Position numbers and translations under genes: made by a program. From positions 2,542,001 through 2,606,000 of the forward strand of contig NZ_CP091056.1 in NCBI RefSeq assembly GCF_021535045.1: DNA of 64,000 nucleotides. Reading direction: 5' to 3'. Below the pieces are notes generated by a model that worked only from the letters and a program-made list of their open reading frames with translations, did not search any database and was not told the DNA's origin. Origin of the DNA: Ornithinimicrobium sp. INDO-MA30-4. GTDB lineage: Bacteria > Actinomycetota > Actinomycetes > Actinomycetales > Dermatophilaceae. Shown one piece after another: positions 1 to 9,558 of this stretch (positions are counted from its first letter, which is position 1; each line of letters begins with the position of its first letter).

Positions 1-353
1 ACCCCGCATACCAACCGATTCGGTTTGATACCTATTTTTATGCTGCCCTCGTGCCCCCAGAGCAAGAGGCCGGGCTGACGTCGACCGAGTTTGTGGACGG
101 CGGGTGGCATCACCCACACGCGCTGTTGCAGGCCGCTGGCGAGCGACGCATCGTCTTGATGCCACCGACTCGAGTGCTCCTCGAGCGGTTGACGCGCCAC
201 CACGGCTCCGGCAGTTTCCGAGGGCGGGACTACCGGATGGAGCCCGTGCAATCCTGGCCCCACCACCGTGATGGCCAATGGTGGATGCGCACTTGCGTCG
301 ACGCCGATGGCGAACCTACCCAGCATGTGAGGGATGACGATGGACTCCGCTAG
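1..353 (+). CDS. NUDIX hydrolase, C-terminal part (cut by left edge)
   Basis: The open frame enters from the left edge and stops with TAG at 351-353. The visible 116 or so residues read RFDTYFYAALVP, then a Trp/His-rich stretch, then MPPTRVLLERL. This matches the C-terminal third of the actinobacterial NUDIX family usually found just upstream of an MBL-fold hydrolase. The Nudix box itself lies outside the window, so catalysis cannot be checked. The next gene starts inside this one (ATG 340), suggesting translational coupling. Family call is by sequence pattern plus neighbour; the substrate is unknown. Confidence 0.55.
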   Translation, partial: PAYQPIRFDTYFYAALVPPEQEAGLTSTEFVDGGWHHPHALLQAAGERRIVLMPPTRVLLERLTRHHGSGSFRGRDYRMEPVQSWPHHRDGQWWMRTCVDADGEPTQHVRDDDGLR

Positions 354-1177
354 CGATGCGTCTGTTCGGCCGTGGACGAGCGGTGCTCTGAATGATCGGG
401 TGTGGTGTCAGTTATGTCCCAACCCTCCGCGATGACCTTAGATGGCACTAACACCTGGATCTTGCAGGATCCAGGCTCGAATGAAGCCATCGTGATCGAC
501 CCCGGCCCGTTGCAGGAGGGCCATCTGCAAGATGTTCTGAGCGTGATTGCCGAACGGGACGCACGAGTTGGACTGATCGTGCTCACCCACGGCCACTGGG
601 ATCATGCTCAATCTGTGGGCCGTTTTGCTGGAGTTGACCGGAGCTCCGGTGAAAGCCGCAGGCCGTCCGCATCGCAACCTTGATCACGGTGAAGTCATCC
701 GGGCTGCCGGGCTTGAGTTGGTGGTTGTGCCGACACCCGGCCACCGGAGACTCGATGAGCCTGCTCTTGCCGCAGGACCATCTGCTGCTTACGGGCGACA
801 CGGTGCTTGGCCGGGGCACCACGGTGGTCTCCTACCCCGATGGGCAACTGGGGGCATACCTAGAGAGCTTGGATCGGATCCAGGCGCTCGCAGCTAACGG
901 TGAAGTCACCAGCATTGCTCCTGGGCACGGCCCTACCGTGCCGGATGCTGCCGGGACGGTGGAGTTTTATCTGCACCATCGCAGGGAGCGCCTGGACCAG
1001 GTGCGGGCCGCGTTGGCGGGAGAGGCCGATGGCACGCTGACCCGCAGACCTGGTGAAGACAAGACTGACTTTGTGATGCGCCTGATCTATTCGGACGTGC
1101 CCCTGAAGGTCTGGCCAGCGGCACGTCTCAGCGTGATGGCGCAGTTGGACTACCTCACAGCACAGGGCAACGACTGA
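340..1177 (+). CDS. MBL-fold metallo-hydrolase (frameshifted in this sequence)
   Basis: Metallo-beta-lactamase-fold hydrolase, about 278 aa once frames are joined. The N-terminus is MDSASDASVRPW from ATG 340, then PNPSAMTLDGTNTWIL. The metal-binding motif THGHWDH is present, followed by PGH, a GDTVLG stretch and APGHGP, the expected order of HxHxDH, second-domain His, Asp and last His. The reading frame breaks near 429 (a run of C that appears one short), near 610 and near 745. It overlaps the NUDIX gene upstream and converges on crp downstream. It corresponds to the MBL gene that sits beside crp in mycobacteria (Rv3677c position, from memory). The substrate is unknown. Confidence 0.8.
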
Positions 1178-1187
1178 GCGTCGGCAA

Positions 1188-1874
1188 CTAGCGGGCTCGG
1201 CGGCGCAGGCGGTCGATGTCGAGGATAGTGACGGCCTTTGCCCCCAGGACCAGCCATCCACGGCTGGCGAAGTCTGCCAGCGCCTTGTTGACGGTTTCTC
1301 GCGAAGCCCCAACCAGCTGGGCCAACTCCTCTTGAGTGAGGTCGTGGTTGACCTTGACGCCCTCGGAGCTGGGCTCGCCAAATCGGGTGCCTAAATCCAG
1401 TAGGGCCTTGGCGACGCGGCCGGGAACATCGGTGAAGACCAAGTCCGATAGACCTTCGTTGGTGCGGCGCAATCGGCGAGCCAAACCAGCCAGCATCTTC
1501 ATCGCCACAGCAGGGTGCTCAGCGAGGAACTTCTGCAAGTCTTCGTTGCCGAGCGCGATGACGTCGGTTTCGGAGACCACGGTAGCGCTAGTCAGGCGAG
1601 GGCCGGGATCGAAGAGGCTTAGCTCGCCAAACATTTCGCCAGCCCCCAAGACAGCGATCAGACTCTCGCGACCATCCCCGCTAGCCCGGCCCAGTTTTAC
1701 CTTGCCGGCGATGATCACATACAGAGAGTCACCTCGGTCCCCCTCGCTGAAAAGCACGTCGCCCCGGTGCATCGACTGCGGAGTCATTGACGCCACCAGC
1801 GCACTGGCAGTTTCATCGTCCAAGGCAGCGAAGAGGGGCGCTTTCATCACGATCTGTTGGTCCACGTCGCTCAT
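1188..1874 (-). CDS. crp: Crp/Fnr-family transcriptional regulator (GlxR/Crp type)
   Basis: Intact 228-aa cyclic-nucleotide-responsive regulator. The N-terminal cNMP-binding beta-roll has the phosphate-binding cassette FGELSLFDPGPRLTSA around residues 82-97. The C-terminal winged helix carries EELAQLVGASRETVNKALADF as the recognition helix-turn-helix. The start at MSDVDQQ was chosen because it follows a GGCAGG ribosome site; an in-frame extension to 1907 is less likely. It is the global cAMP-type regulator of actinobacteria, divergent from nth and convergent with the MBL gene, the same arrangement as in mycobacteria. It is one of the few genes here with no frame break. Confidence 0.9.
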   Translation of the reverse strand: MSDVDQQIVMKAPLFAALDDETASALVASMTPQSMHRGDVLFSEGDRGDSLYVIIAGKVKLGRASGDGRESLIAVLGAGEMFGELSLFDPGPRLTSATVVSETDVIALGNEDLQKFLAEHPAVAMKMLAGLARRLRRTNEGLSDLVFTDVPGRVAKALLDLGTRFGEPSSEGVKVNHDLTQEELAQLVGASRETVNKALADFASRGWLVLGAKAVTILDIDRLRRRAR

Positions 1875-2071
1875 CCTGCCACCAAAACGCGCCTCTGGGC
1901 AGGGCATTTAGCTTATTCACAGGGTCGGTTTTTCTGACGGGTGCCAATTGGGCGGCTTTGTGTCGGCTGAGACGCAGGTCACAGTAGGTGCAATCAAGGA
2001 ATGGATGCAGCTCGCCAGTGAGCCATCGAACAAAGTGGTGCCAGCAGTGGGGGCGTGTCGTGGGTGAGCCG

Positions 2072-2077
2072 TAGGGT
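2072..2077 (+). promoter_or_regulatory. -10 box of a leaderless nth promoter
   Basis: TAGGGT followed by exactly 6 nt and then the GTG start of nth at 2084. The same spacing recurs at many starts in this window. No convincing -35 hexamer is seen. Confidence 0.5.
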
Positions 2078-2083
2078 GAAGGC

Positions 2084-2826
2084 GTGACTCAAACTCCTGC
2101 GCGCAGACCGCGGCGGCCCCTCGATATAACTTCGGAGAGCGAGCTGTCGACCACTCGACGGGCACGCAAAATGTATCGGGTTCTCAGCGAGCGCTACCCA
2201 GACGCTGACTGTGAGTTGGATTTTCGAAACCCATTCCAGTTGCTGGTCGCTACGGTTCTGTCAGCCCAGACCACCGATGTGCGGGTCAATTCCGTCACGC
2301 CTACCCTGTTTGCGCGCTATCCCGACCCGTTTCGCTCGCCGCGGCCGTGCGCGAGGATGTCGAGTCGATCGTCGGACCGTTGGGGTTCTTCAGGGCAAAG
2401 ACCGAGGCGATCATCAAGCTGAGCGATCAGTTGGTGCAAAAGTTCAATGGTGAGGTCCCCAGTCGTCTCGTTGACTTGGTGAGCCTGCCAGGCGTGGGCC
2501 GCAAGACGGCTAACGTCGTGCTCGGCAATGCTTTCGGTGTCCCGGGCATCACTGTCGACACTCACTTTGGCCGGATGGTCCGACGATTCGGCTGGACCAC
2601 GCTTGAAGATCCGATCAAGGTCGAAGCCGTCGTTGGCGAGTTGATTCCGCGCAAAGAGTGGACGGCGCTTTCGCATGTGCTGATCTTTCACGGGCGACGC
2701 ATCTGTCATGCCAAGAAGCCCGCCTGTGGCGCCTGTCCGGTGGCTGCCTGGTGCCCCTCGTATGGCGTCGGCGAGACCGAGCCAGAAGCCGCCGCAACGT
2801 TGGTCAAGACGGGTCCGCCACGATGA
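2084..2826 (+). CDS. nth: Endonuclease III (frameshifted)
   Basis: Base-excision repair glycosylase/AP lyase for oxidised pyrimidines. The helix-hairpin-helix [13 protein letters not shown] contains the catalytic Lys, and TVDTHFGR carries the catalytic Asp. The C-terminal [4Fe-4S] ligands are [17 protein letters not shown] (C-x6-C-x2-C-x5-C). The N-terminal half ([19 protein letters not shown]) is in a different frame from the rest; the break is near 2330-2350. The GTG start at 2084 sits 6 nt after TAGGGT, so the transcript is probably leaderless. Its stop overlaps the start of the next NUDIX gene (ATGA). Confidence 0.9.
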
Positions 2827-3466
2827 GCGCGGCGGAAAATGGGGTTCCGGGCTGGCTAACCGAGGTGATGACCAAGGTCTCCAGCGCTCCGGCATCGTGG
2901 TTTAGCTCGTATGTCCCGCCACCTGGGGGAGGACGGCGTCAGTCAGCCGTGCTGATCCTCTTTGGCTCTGGGCCTGATGGCAGCACCGATGTGGTGCTGA
3001 CGCAACGAGCCTCCACGATGCGCAACCACCCGGGGCAGGTGTCGTTCCCAGGCGGTGGCGCAGAGTCCGGAGACGTGAACGCGAGGCAAACAGCGCTGCG
3101 CGAAGCCAATGAAGAGATTGGGCTAGACCCAGAATCCGTGCAGATCCTGGGGAGCTGCCAGCCCTGCACATCCCGATCAGCGGGTATGACGTCACGCCGA
3201 TTGTCGGATGGTGGGACCGGCCACACGTGGTCACGGCGCGACAGCCCGAAGAGGTTGAGCGGGTGGCGCGAGTGCGCGTAGACCAACTGCTTGAGCCGAC
3301 GATGCGGTTCTCAGTGGGGCATCCCAGTGGCTACGTTGGCGCGGCTTTTGATGCCGACGGCATGCTGGTCTGGGGTTTCACCGCAGGCCTCTTGGACCGG
3401 CTATTTGAGCTCGCCGAGATCGCTGAAGGGTGGAACCGCAGGGACGTCAGGCCGTTGCCGGAGTAG
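2823..3466 (+). CDS. NUDIX hydrolase, CoA pyrophosphatase type (frameshifted)
   Basis: About 214 aa. The Nudix-box region reads [10 protein letters not shown] then [12 protein letters not shown], preceded by [19 protein letters not shown], typical of the NudL/Nudt7 CoA-diphosphatase branch. The frame breaks near 3165; the second part reads [16 protein letters not shown] and ends RPLPE. It overlaps nth by 4 bp and would be co-transcribed with it. In mycobacteria the equivalent position also holds a CoA-type NUDIX gene (Rv3672c, from memory), but the membrane protease marP that follows there is absent here. Confidence 0.8.
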
Positions 3467-3471
3467 GAGCC

Positions 3472-3906
3472 CTACTGCTTGGCGGCGGGCTTCACCGCGG
3501 CGATGGTGCGCTGGGCATTGTCGATTGTCTTGACCGGCTTGCCCTGCACCTTGTCGATCTGCTTCTTGCCGACCAGGCCAAGGATGGCGCAGATGAGCAA
3601 CAGCACGCCGGCGACGATCAGCAGACCAGCCCACACAGGCAGGCCAGCGGCCACGATGCCCCAGGCTGCGGCCAAGAGCAAGAGGCCGAAGGCATACAGC
3701 GCCAGCACACCGGCGCCGATGAACATCCCGGCACCCTTGCCACCGTGCATGACGTCGTTCTTGATCTCGGTCTTAGCGAGTTCAATCTCGCTACGCACCA
3801 GACCGGAGACGTCAGCGGTGGCGTCAGCAACCATCTGACCAAGGGTTCGCTCGGGGGCGACGCCCTGGTTGTCAACGGTCGAGGGTTTGGATGAAGGGAG
3901 AGCCAT
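3472..3906 (-). CDS. Phage-holin-like membrane protein (actinobacterial Holin-X/DUF1469 type)
   Basis: Intact 144-aa protein. It has an amphipathic N-terminal helix (LGQMVADATADVSGLVRSEIELAKTEI) and two hydrophobic helices at about residues 60-85 and 90-115, then a basic tail KPAAKQ. This is the standard layout of the chromosomal holin-X family found beside acs in actinobacteria. It is not evidence of a prophage: no other phage gene is nearby. The function is not established; members are thought to act at the envelope. Confidence 0.75.
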   Translation of the reverse strand: MALPSSKPSTVDNQGVAPERTLGQMVADATADVSGLVRSEIELAKTEIKNDVMHGGKGAGMFIGAGVLALYAFGLLLLAAAWGIVAAGLPVWAGLLIVAGVLLLICAILGLVGKKQIDKVQGKPVKTIDNAQRTIAAVKPAAKQ

Positions 3907-4007
3907 GCGCGCAATTCTAACGCCTCACCTGCACCGTGCGCATTCGAACCCAGACTGGGGAGTGTGTGGCGTGGCTCGGAGGGGGCGAGTGAGGGTGGGG
4001 GTAACGA

Positions 4008-4041
4008 CTCAGGGCCACGCATCGAGATGCGTGGCCCTGAG
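4008..4041. terminator. Strong hairpin terminator downstream of acs
   Basis: Perfect 15-bp stem CTCAGGGCCACGCAT with loop CGAG, followed on the plus side by AAAGTTTTG. It lies between the 3' end of acs and the start of the holin-X gene, so it most likely ends acs transcription. The rest of 3907-4246 shows no gene. Confidence 0.7.
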
Positions 4042-4246
4042 AAAGTTTTGGGAGGCTACCCGACACCCCCTGTTTGTGCCGGGTAACCTCCCTTCGACAC
4101 TTCACCGGTCCCGTGACAGCCAGTGGGTAGATGCTTTGCAGCATCACTCCGCGTCGATATAACTATCTTGCCTGCCCAAGTGTGGTGCTTCGACCCATAT
4201 TGAGTAAGTTTTTGGCAAAATCTTGGCCGTCGAAGTCAACAGAAGG

Positions 4247-6207
4247 TTAGTTTTCCTTCATTTCTGCCGAAATCGCATCCATCACGGTTGAGTCAGCGAG
4301 TGTTGTCACATCCCCAACATCGCGTTTTTCAGCAACGTCGCGCAGGAGTCGACGCATGATTTTGCCGGAGCGTGTCTTGGGCAACTCGGCAACCACCATG
4401 ATCTGACGAGGCTTGGCGATCGGCCCGATCCGATCAGCAACGTGATTGCGTAAGGCGGTAACCAACTCTTCGCCCTGTTGATCACCCGCGGCCACTGCCT
4501 CGCCGCGCAAGATGACGAACGCGCATACGGCCTGGCCGGTCATGGGATCGTTTGCTCCCACGACGGCAGCCTCGGCCACAGAGGAGTGCGAGACCAGAGC
4601 GGACTCGATTTCTGAGGTGGAGAGGCGGTGCCCTGAGACGTTCATGACGTCATCGACCCGGCCGAGCACCCAGATGTTGCCATCGGAGTCTTTCTTGGCG
4701 CCGTCGCCGGCGAAGTAGAACTCCTCGAACCGTGACCAGTAGGTGTCGACGTAGCGCTCAGGGTCGCCCCAAATGCCGCGCAGCATGGCGGGCCAGGGTT
4801 CCTTGACGACGAGATATCCACCCGAGCCGTCCGGGACAGAGGCTCCAGATTCGTCAACGACGTCTACTTCGATGCCGGGGATGGCCAACTGTGCTGATCC
4901 AGGCCGGGTGGAGGTCACGCCGGGCATGGGGCTGATCATGACGGCGCCCGTTTCGGTCTGCCACCAGGTGTCAACAATCGGTGCTTTGCCGTGACCAACG
5001 ACTTCGGAGTACCAAACCCAGGCTTCGGGGTTGATCGGCTCGCCAACCGAGCCGAGCACTCGCAGTGACGACAGGTCATACCCATCGGGGATGTCCCGGC
5101 CCCACTTCATACACGCACGAATGGCTGTCGGAGCGGTGTAGAAGATGGTTACGCCGAGGTCCTGCACGATCTCCCACCAACGTCCCTTGTGGGGCGAGTC
5201 GGGAGTGCCCTCATAGATGACCTGCGTGGCGCCGAGTGCCATCGGTCCATAACTCACGTAAGAGTGGCCGGTCACCCAACCAACGTCAGCCGTGCACCAG
5301 TAGACGTCCTTCTCCGGATGGATGTCGTGGACGTATTTGCTGGTGAAGGCTGTTTGCGTGAGATATCCGCCGGTGGTGTGCAGGATGCCCTTGGGCTTAC
5401 CTGTGGTGCCCGAGGTGTACAGGATGAACAACGGGTGCTCGGAGTCAAAATACTCGGGGGTATGCGTGGGCTCGACAGCTTCGAGCGCCTCGTGCCACCA
5501 GAGGTCTCGGCCCTCGACCATGTCGACATCGGACTCGGTGCGACGCACGACCAACACGTTGGTGACCGTGGTGTCGCCGGAGATGGCCTTATCGACGGCA
5601 GGCTTCAGCGTGGCTGCCTTGCCCTTGCGGAAGCCGCCGTCGGCAGTGATCACGACCTTGGCTTCACCATCTGCAATCCGAGTGCGCAGGGCGTCAGCAG
5701 AAAAGCCGCCGAAGACGACGGAGTGCGGTGCGCCCAGGCGAGCGCAGGCCAGCATTGCCACGACGGACTCAGGGATCATCGGCAGATAGATGGCGACCCG
5801 ATCGCCGGTCTCAACGCCCAGCGCGATCAACGCGTTTGCGGCACGCTGCACCTTTTCGTGAAGTTCGGCATACGTGGTGTCCTGGCGGTCCCCGGGCTCA
5901 CCCACAAAGTGGAAGGCCACGCGGTCGCCGTTTCCAGCTTCGACGTGCCGGTCGACAGCATTCACGCACGCGTTGAGCTTGCCGCCCACGAACCACTTGG
6001 CGAAGGGCTTTTCGCTCCAGTCAAGCGTCTGAGTGAAGTCCGTGTCCCAACTGATGAGCTCGCGACCCTGGTCAGCCCAAAGCCTTCCCGGTCAGCAGCT
6101 GCAGCGTCATACAACGCCTGCGTCCCGTTTGCTTGGGCGACAAACTCCTCACTCGGTGGGAAGTTGCGGTCCTCGTGCAGCAAATTGGATAACGACTCTT
6201 CAGCCAC
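4247..6207 (-). CDS. acs: Acetyl-CoA synthetase (frameshifted near its N-terminus)
   Basis: AMP-forming acetate-CoA ligase of about 653 aa. The P-loop-like motif ILYTSGTTGKPKGILH, the substrate region CTADVGWVTGHSY, WWQTETG and the hinge/C-terminal LGRVDDVMNVSGHRLS are all present. The lysine that is acetylated in this family sits in PKTRSGKIMRRLLR near the C-terminus. The start is ATG 6207 (MAEESLSNLLHEDRNFPP); the frame is lost and regained between about 6070 and 5990, within the residues joining REGF to WFVGGKLNACVN. It is divergent from the Fic-like gene with a 105-bp intergenic region. Confidence 0.92.
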
Positions 6208-6300
6208 AGTGCCTCCTCAGACATCAACGCATGGACTCTTCACTCAACCTCTTTGTGGTCGATTCGGCAAGATGACGGGCCGTTCTCGGCCAGGACCACG

Positions 6301-6306
6301 TAGCCT
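6301..6306 (+). promoter_or_regulatory. -10 box of a leaderless promoter for the Fic-like gene
   Basis: TAGCCT, then 6 nt, then GTG 6313. It lies in the divergent acs/Fic-like intergenic region. Confidence 0.45.
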
Positions 6307-6312
6307 CAAGGC

Positions 6313-7227
6313 GTGTCGATGCCTGCAATGCCACCCAAATCACGGCCCGCCGCCCCGCAACCCGAGGGGCCAGCGGTCCAGGCCATTCGCGGACTGGCAA
6401 AACTGCCGGGAGTTAGTGAGTCGGTGGAGGAAGGGCGCCAGGCTTGCACCGAGTTGAGGTGGCACCAAGCCTTGCGTCGCCGCATACCTCAGGCTGCGGC
6501 TGAGTCTCGAGTGCGTGGCGCCACCGTGACCGCTCTTCTGGAAGGGGCCGAAGTTGCAGGCTCTCGCGGCAGTGTGGAGGTGATCCGCGATGTGATGCGG
6601 GGTGCGACCGCATGGCCAGATAGCCCTGATCCCGTGTGGGCTACGGTGCGTGCCGCTGTCCAGGTCACCGCAGCGACCGAAGAAGTCACGAATGCAGACC
6701 TTCGGGCGGGGCGCCAGGTGATTTCCCGTCTTCATGTCGCAGCAGCCTCGGGGTTGTTGCCAGCGGATCAGGTCGGACGGCCCAGAGTTGAGGGCGAGAC
6801 GTGTGGTGAGTGGTCTGATCTGGGCCCCCCGCCGAGCGCTGATGAGGCACGATTGAGACTTAACGCCGTGGCAGACCTGTTGCCACTGGTTCCTTCAGGC
6901 TCACTGCCGACCTTGGTGATTGCCGCCATCGCGCACGCCGAGATCATCGCGGCGCGACCCTTTGTCCAGGGCAACGCACTGGTGGCTAGGGCGCTGGAGC
7001 GGCTCATCGTCCGAGCCGGCGGTTTGGATCCCACGGGGGTGGCGGTCCCCGAAGCGGGCCATGCCGTCAAAATCGGTGCCGACTATCGCGGTGCTCTGCT
7101 GTCGTACTGCCAGGGCGGCTCGCAGGGGGTGGCGCTGTGGATCCAGCACTGCGGCCAGGGGATGACTTTGGCCGCGATTGAAGGGCAGAAAATCGCCGAC
7201 TCGGTGCTGGCTGGCCGCACGCAATAG
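6313..7227 (+). CDS. Fic-like domain protein with degenerate active site
   Basis: Intact 304-aa protein, mostly helical. Near residue 218 it reads AHAEIIAARPFVQGNALVAR, which aligns with the Fic motif HPFx(D/E)GNGRxxR. The catalytic His is replaced by Arg, the Asp/Glu by Gln, and GR by AL. FIDO-fold AMP transfer therefore looks disabled, or it uses a different chemistry. Homologues are common in actinobacteria under vague names, so the fold assignment rests on motif resemblance only. It is divergent from acs and precedes the tad genes; no partner is evident. Confidence 0.5.
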   Translation: MSMPAMPPKSRPAAPQPEGPAVQAIRGLAKLPGVSESVEEGRQACTELRWHQALRRRIPQAAAESRVRGATVTALLEGAEVAGSRGSVEVIRDVMRGATAWPDSPDPVWATVRAAVQVTAATEEVTNADLRAGRQVISRLHVAAASGLLPADQVGRPRVEGETCGEWSDLGPPPSADEARLRLNAVADLLPLVPSGSLPTLVIAAIAHAEIIAARPFVQGNALVARALERLIVRAGGLDPTGVAVPEAGHAVKIGADYRGALLSYCQGGSQGVALWIQHCGQGMTLAAIEGQKIADSVLAGRTQ

Positions 7228-7813
7228 ATGAAGAATTTGGGCCACCTCTTGCTATTGCCTACCGCCCGGGTGTAGACCAGTACATAGAGGTTCTTGCAGG
7301 TCAAGCACCTCCGGCGGTGACGATCCGTGGACCCACGCGAGGCCAGTCCACGATTGGACCGACCGTGCCGGGCTTGCCCCGACGCGATGACTTGAGAGCA
7401 CGCACTGTTCCCTCGGGTCGCCACCGCCGCACCCCCAACTTTCCGTGAACGGCGCGCTAGCACCGTGTGAGCACGTCGCACGTGGCATCGGGGCCCAGGC
7501 AGTTTCTAAACACGCCACATCGTCGGTTGCGCTGGGACGCAAGGGCGCCGGGGATGGATGAGGGGAAATTCAGAATTCGCCCAGTTCGGAGCGGTTGCGA
7601 CACGATCAACAACGGGGGATACTAAAACGAGCGCTCCCTTCGGGTTGAGCGCTGGCGTGCAGCCCTCCCCCAGGGCTGTACGTCGACGGCCTCCGCACCC
7701 CCCAGCGGGGGCCGTCCCCCACTTTTTTTCCACATGGTCGGTCCCTGACCTCCTCATTCCACACATTTCACCTGCGCTGCCCACTGATGTTGGGTGGGTG
7801 CCAGGTTCTTCCT
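7228..7813. other. Intergenic region without a recognisable gene
   Basis: 586 bp between the Fic-like gene and tadA. No reading frame here looks like a protein. In many actinobacteria a CpaE/TadZ-like gene precedes tadA, but I see no trace of one. The only structure is GC-rich hairpin sequence around 7661-7720 followed by T7 at 7723-7729, which could be a terminator or part of a tad leader. Confidence 0.55.
7691..7729 (+). terminator. Possible terminator upstream of tadA
   Basis: A C-rich/G-rich self-complementary stretch (CCCCCC AGCG GGGG) is followed shortly by seven T residues at 7723-7729. The stem is imperfect, so this is tentative. Confidence 0.35.
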
Positions 7814-8892
7814 ATGGCATCTACCGCGACCGCTCCTATCACGATCGCAGCAGCCACGACATGGCACGCTGACCTCGGCCCCATCGCCCCGCTCTTAGCC
7901 GATGTGGCCGTCACTGACATCTTGGTCAATGGGGTCGGCGCGGTCTGGCTGGACCGTGGACAGGGACTAGAGAAGGCCTTTGACCGATTCGGCGATGAGG
8001 CGATGCTGCGCAGACTTGCGGTCCGGCTAGCAAGCGCTGCAGGCAAACGATTAGACGACGCGGCGCCTTACGTCGATGGGCTCCTGCCCGGTGGCATCCG
8101 CCTCCACGCCCTTCTGCCTCCTCTGGTGGAGGGCGGAGCGCACGTCAGTCTGCGTGTTCCGCGACGTGTGGTCCCGGCCTTAGCTGATTTGCGCCGGTGG
8201 GGAATGGTCGATGACTACCTCGCCCTGGTGCTCCAACGCTTGGTCGAGGTCGCGCAGCGTTCGTGATTGGTGGGGGCACGGGCAGCGGAAAGACGACCTT
8301 GCTGGGTGCCTTGCTGAGTTTGGCCAGCCCCGGCGAGCGGCTTGTCATTGTCGAAGACACCCGTGAGTTGCGAGTGGACCATCCGCATGTGGTGTATCTG
8401 GCGGGGCGGTCCGCCAACGTCGAGGGTCGCGGTGGCATCAGCCTCACGACGTTGGTGCAGCAGTCGTTGAGGATGCGTCCTGACCGACTCGTCTTAGGCG
8501 AGGTCAGAGGTGCTGAAGTGCGCGAGTTGTTGACCGCGATGAACACTGGTCACGAAGGTGGCTGTGGGACGCTGCACGCTAACTCCACCGGCGATATCGT
8601 GTCCCGATTTCAGGCACTTGGGGCGTTGGCGGACATGTCCCCAGCGGCAGTCGACGCCCAACTGGCCTCGGCCCTTGATGTGGCGGTGCATGTTGGCAGG
8701 GGGCCGGCGGCCAGCGGATGGTCTCTGAAGTGGCTGTCTTCACCAACGACCGCGACGGCGTACGCACCCAGGCAGCTTTGAGTCGTGGCGCGGCGGGCTG
8801 GGTTGCTGGCCCGGGCCTCAACCAATTCCTTGCGCGGGTCCCAGGGGCGAGCCCTCCGCCGGCTAGAGGCGTGACCCGGAGTTGCGTCGTGA
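7814..8892 (+). CDS. tadA: TadA-type secretion ATPase (frameshifted)
   Basis: Pilus/type II secretion ATPase of the actinobacterial 'helicase/secretion neighbourhood' family, about 360 aa. It has the N-terminal IAPLLADVAVTDILVNG region, Walker A GGGTGSGKTTLLGALL, Asp box EDTRELRVDHPHVVYLAGR, Walker B region RPDRLVLGEVRGAE and His box TGHEGGCGTLHAN. Breaks occur near 8255 (just before Walker A), near 8715 and near the 3' end; I place the stop at the TGA overlapping the tadB GTG (GTGA at 8889-8892). It is the motor of the tad island. Confidence 0.85.
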
Positions 8893-9558
8893 GTCCCTGG
8901 ATCGGCGGCATTCTGCTGGCATCGGCTGTGTTGTTGTGGCCTGGCGTGCCTCGGGCAACTAGCCGACGCAGTCTGCGTCAGCGTCTCGCAGGATGGGTGG
9001 AGCGGCGGGCTCGTCGAGCCACAGGCATGGGTGTCGTGCCGTTCTTAGACGCGCTGGCTGCCGCCATGGCCGCGGGATTGAGTCACGCGGATGCTATCGC
9101 CATGGCAGTGGCATCGTCCCCGCGATTGAGTGGGGACCCCGCCTGGCAGTCCGTGATTGACGACGCGCGCACTGGCAAGCCACTGGCCTCGTCCTGGGCC
9201 AGGCTGGCACGGCGCACTCGACCCAGATGTTGCAGCGCTTTCACGAGCCTGGCGCGTCAGCGAAAGGCTGGGCTGCCCTAGCGGAGGCCGTGCGGTCGTG
9301 CGCTCTAGCCAGCCGATCTCGTAGCGAGCTTCGAGGCAAAGTGGCAGCGGCCACGGCCGGGACGACAGCAACCAGCAACTTGCTGTCGATGCTGCCGGTG
9401 GGTGGGGTGTTGATGGCTTGGAGCATGGGGTTTGCTCGATGGCACTTTATGGCACGCCGGTGGGCATGTCTGCGCTGGCTATCGGCGTGACGTTGATCTT
9501 GGTCGGACGCGTCATTGTTGCCCGGCTCATCTGCGCTGTGACGGGGCGGCTCACGTGA
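8889..9558 (+). CDS. tadB: TadB-like membrane protein of the Tad secretion system (frameshifted)
   Basis: Inner-membrane platform protein. It has an N-terminal hydrophobic helix (GGILLASAVLLWPG), a basic cytoplasmic region (RRSLRQRLAGWVERRARR), the T2SF-like helical region FLDALAAAMAAGLSHADAIAMAVA, and C-terminal membrane helices ATSNLLSMLPVGGVLMAW and ALAIGVTLILVGRVIVARL. Breaks are near 9215 and 9440. The GTG start overlaps the tadA stop and its TGA overlaps the tadC GTG at 9555, so the three genes are tightly coupled. Confidence 0.75.

Noticed and set aside
1875..2083. A Crp binding site between crp and nth
   Set aside because: TGTG and TCACA half-sites occur, but their spacing does not match TGTGA-N6-TCACA.
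3472..3906. Holin-like gene as a sign of a prophage
   Set aside because: Holin-X proteins are ordinary chromosomal membrane proteins in actinobacteria, and no phage gene lies near.
5189..6457. A 422-codon plus-strand frame opposite acs
   Set aside because: Shadow of acs; it also spans the divergent intergenic region and shows no domain.
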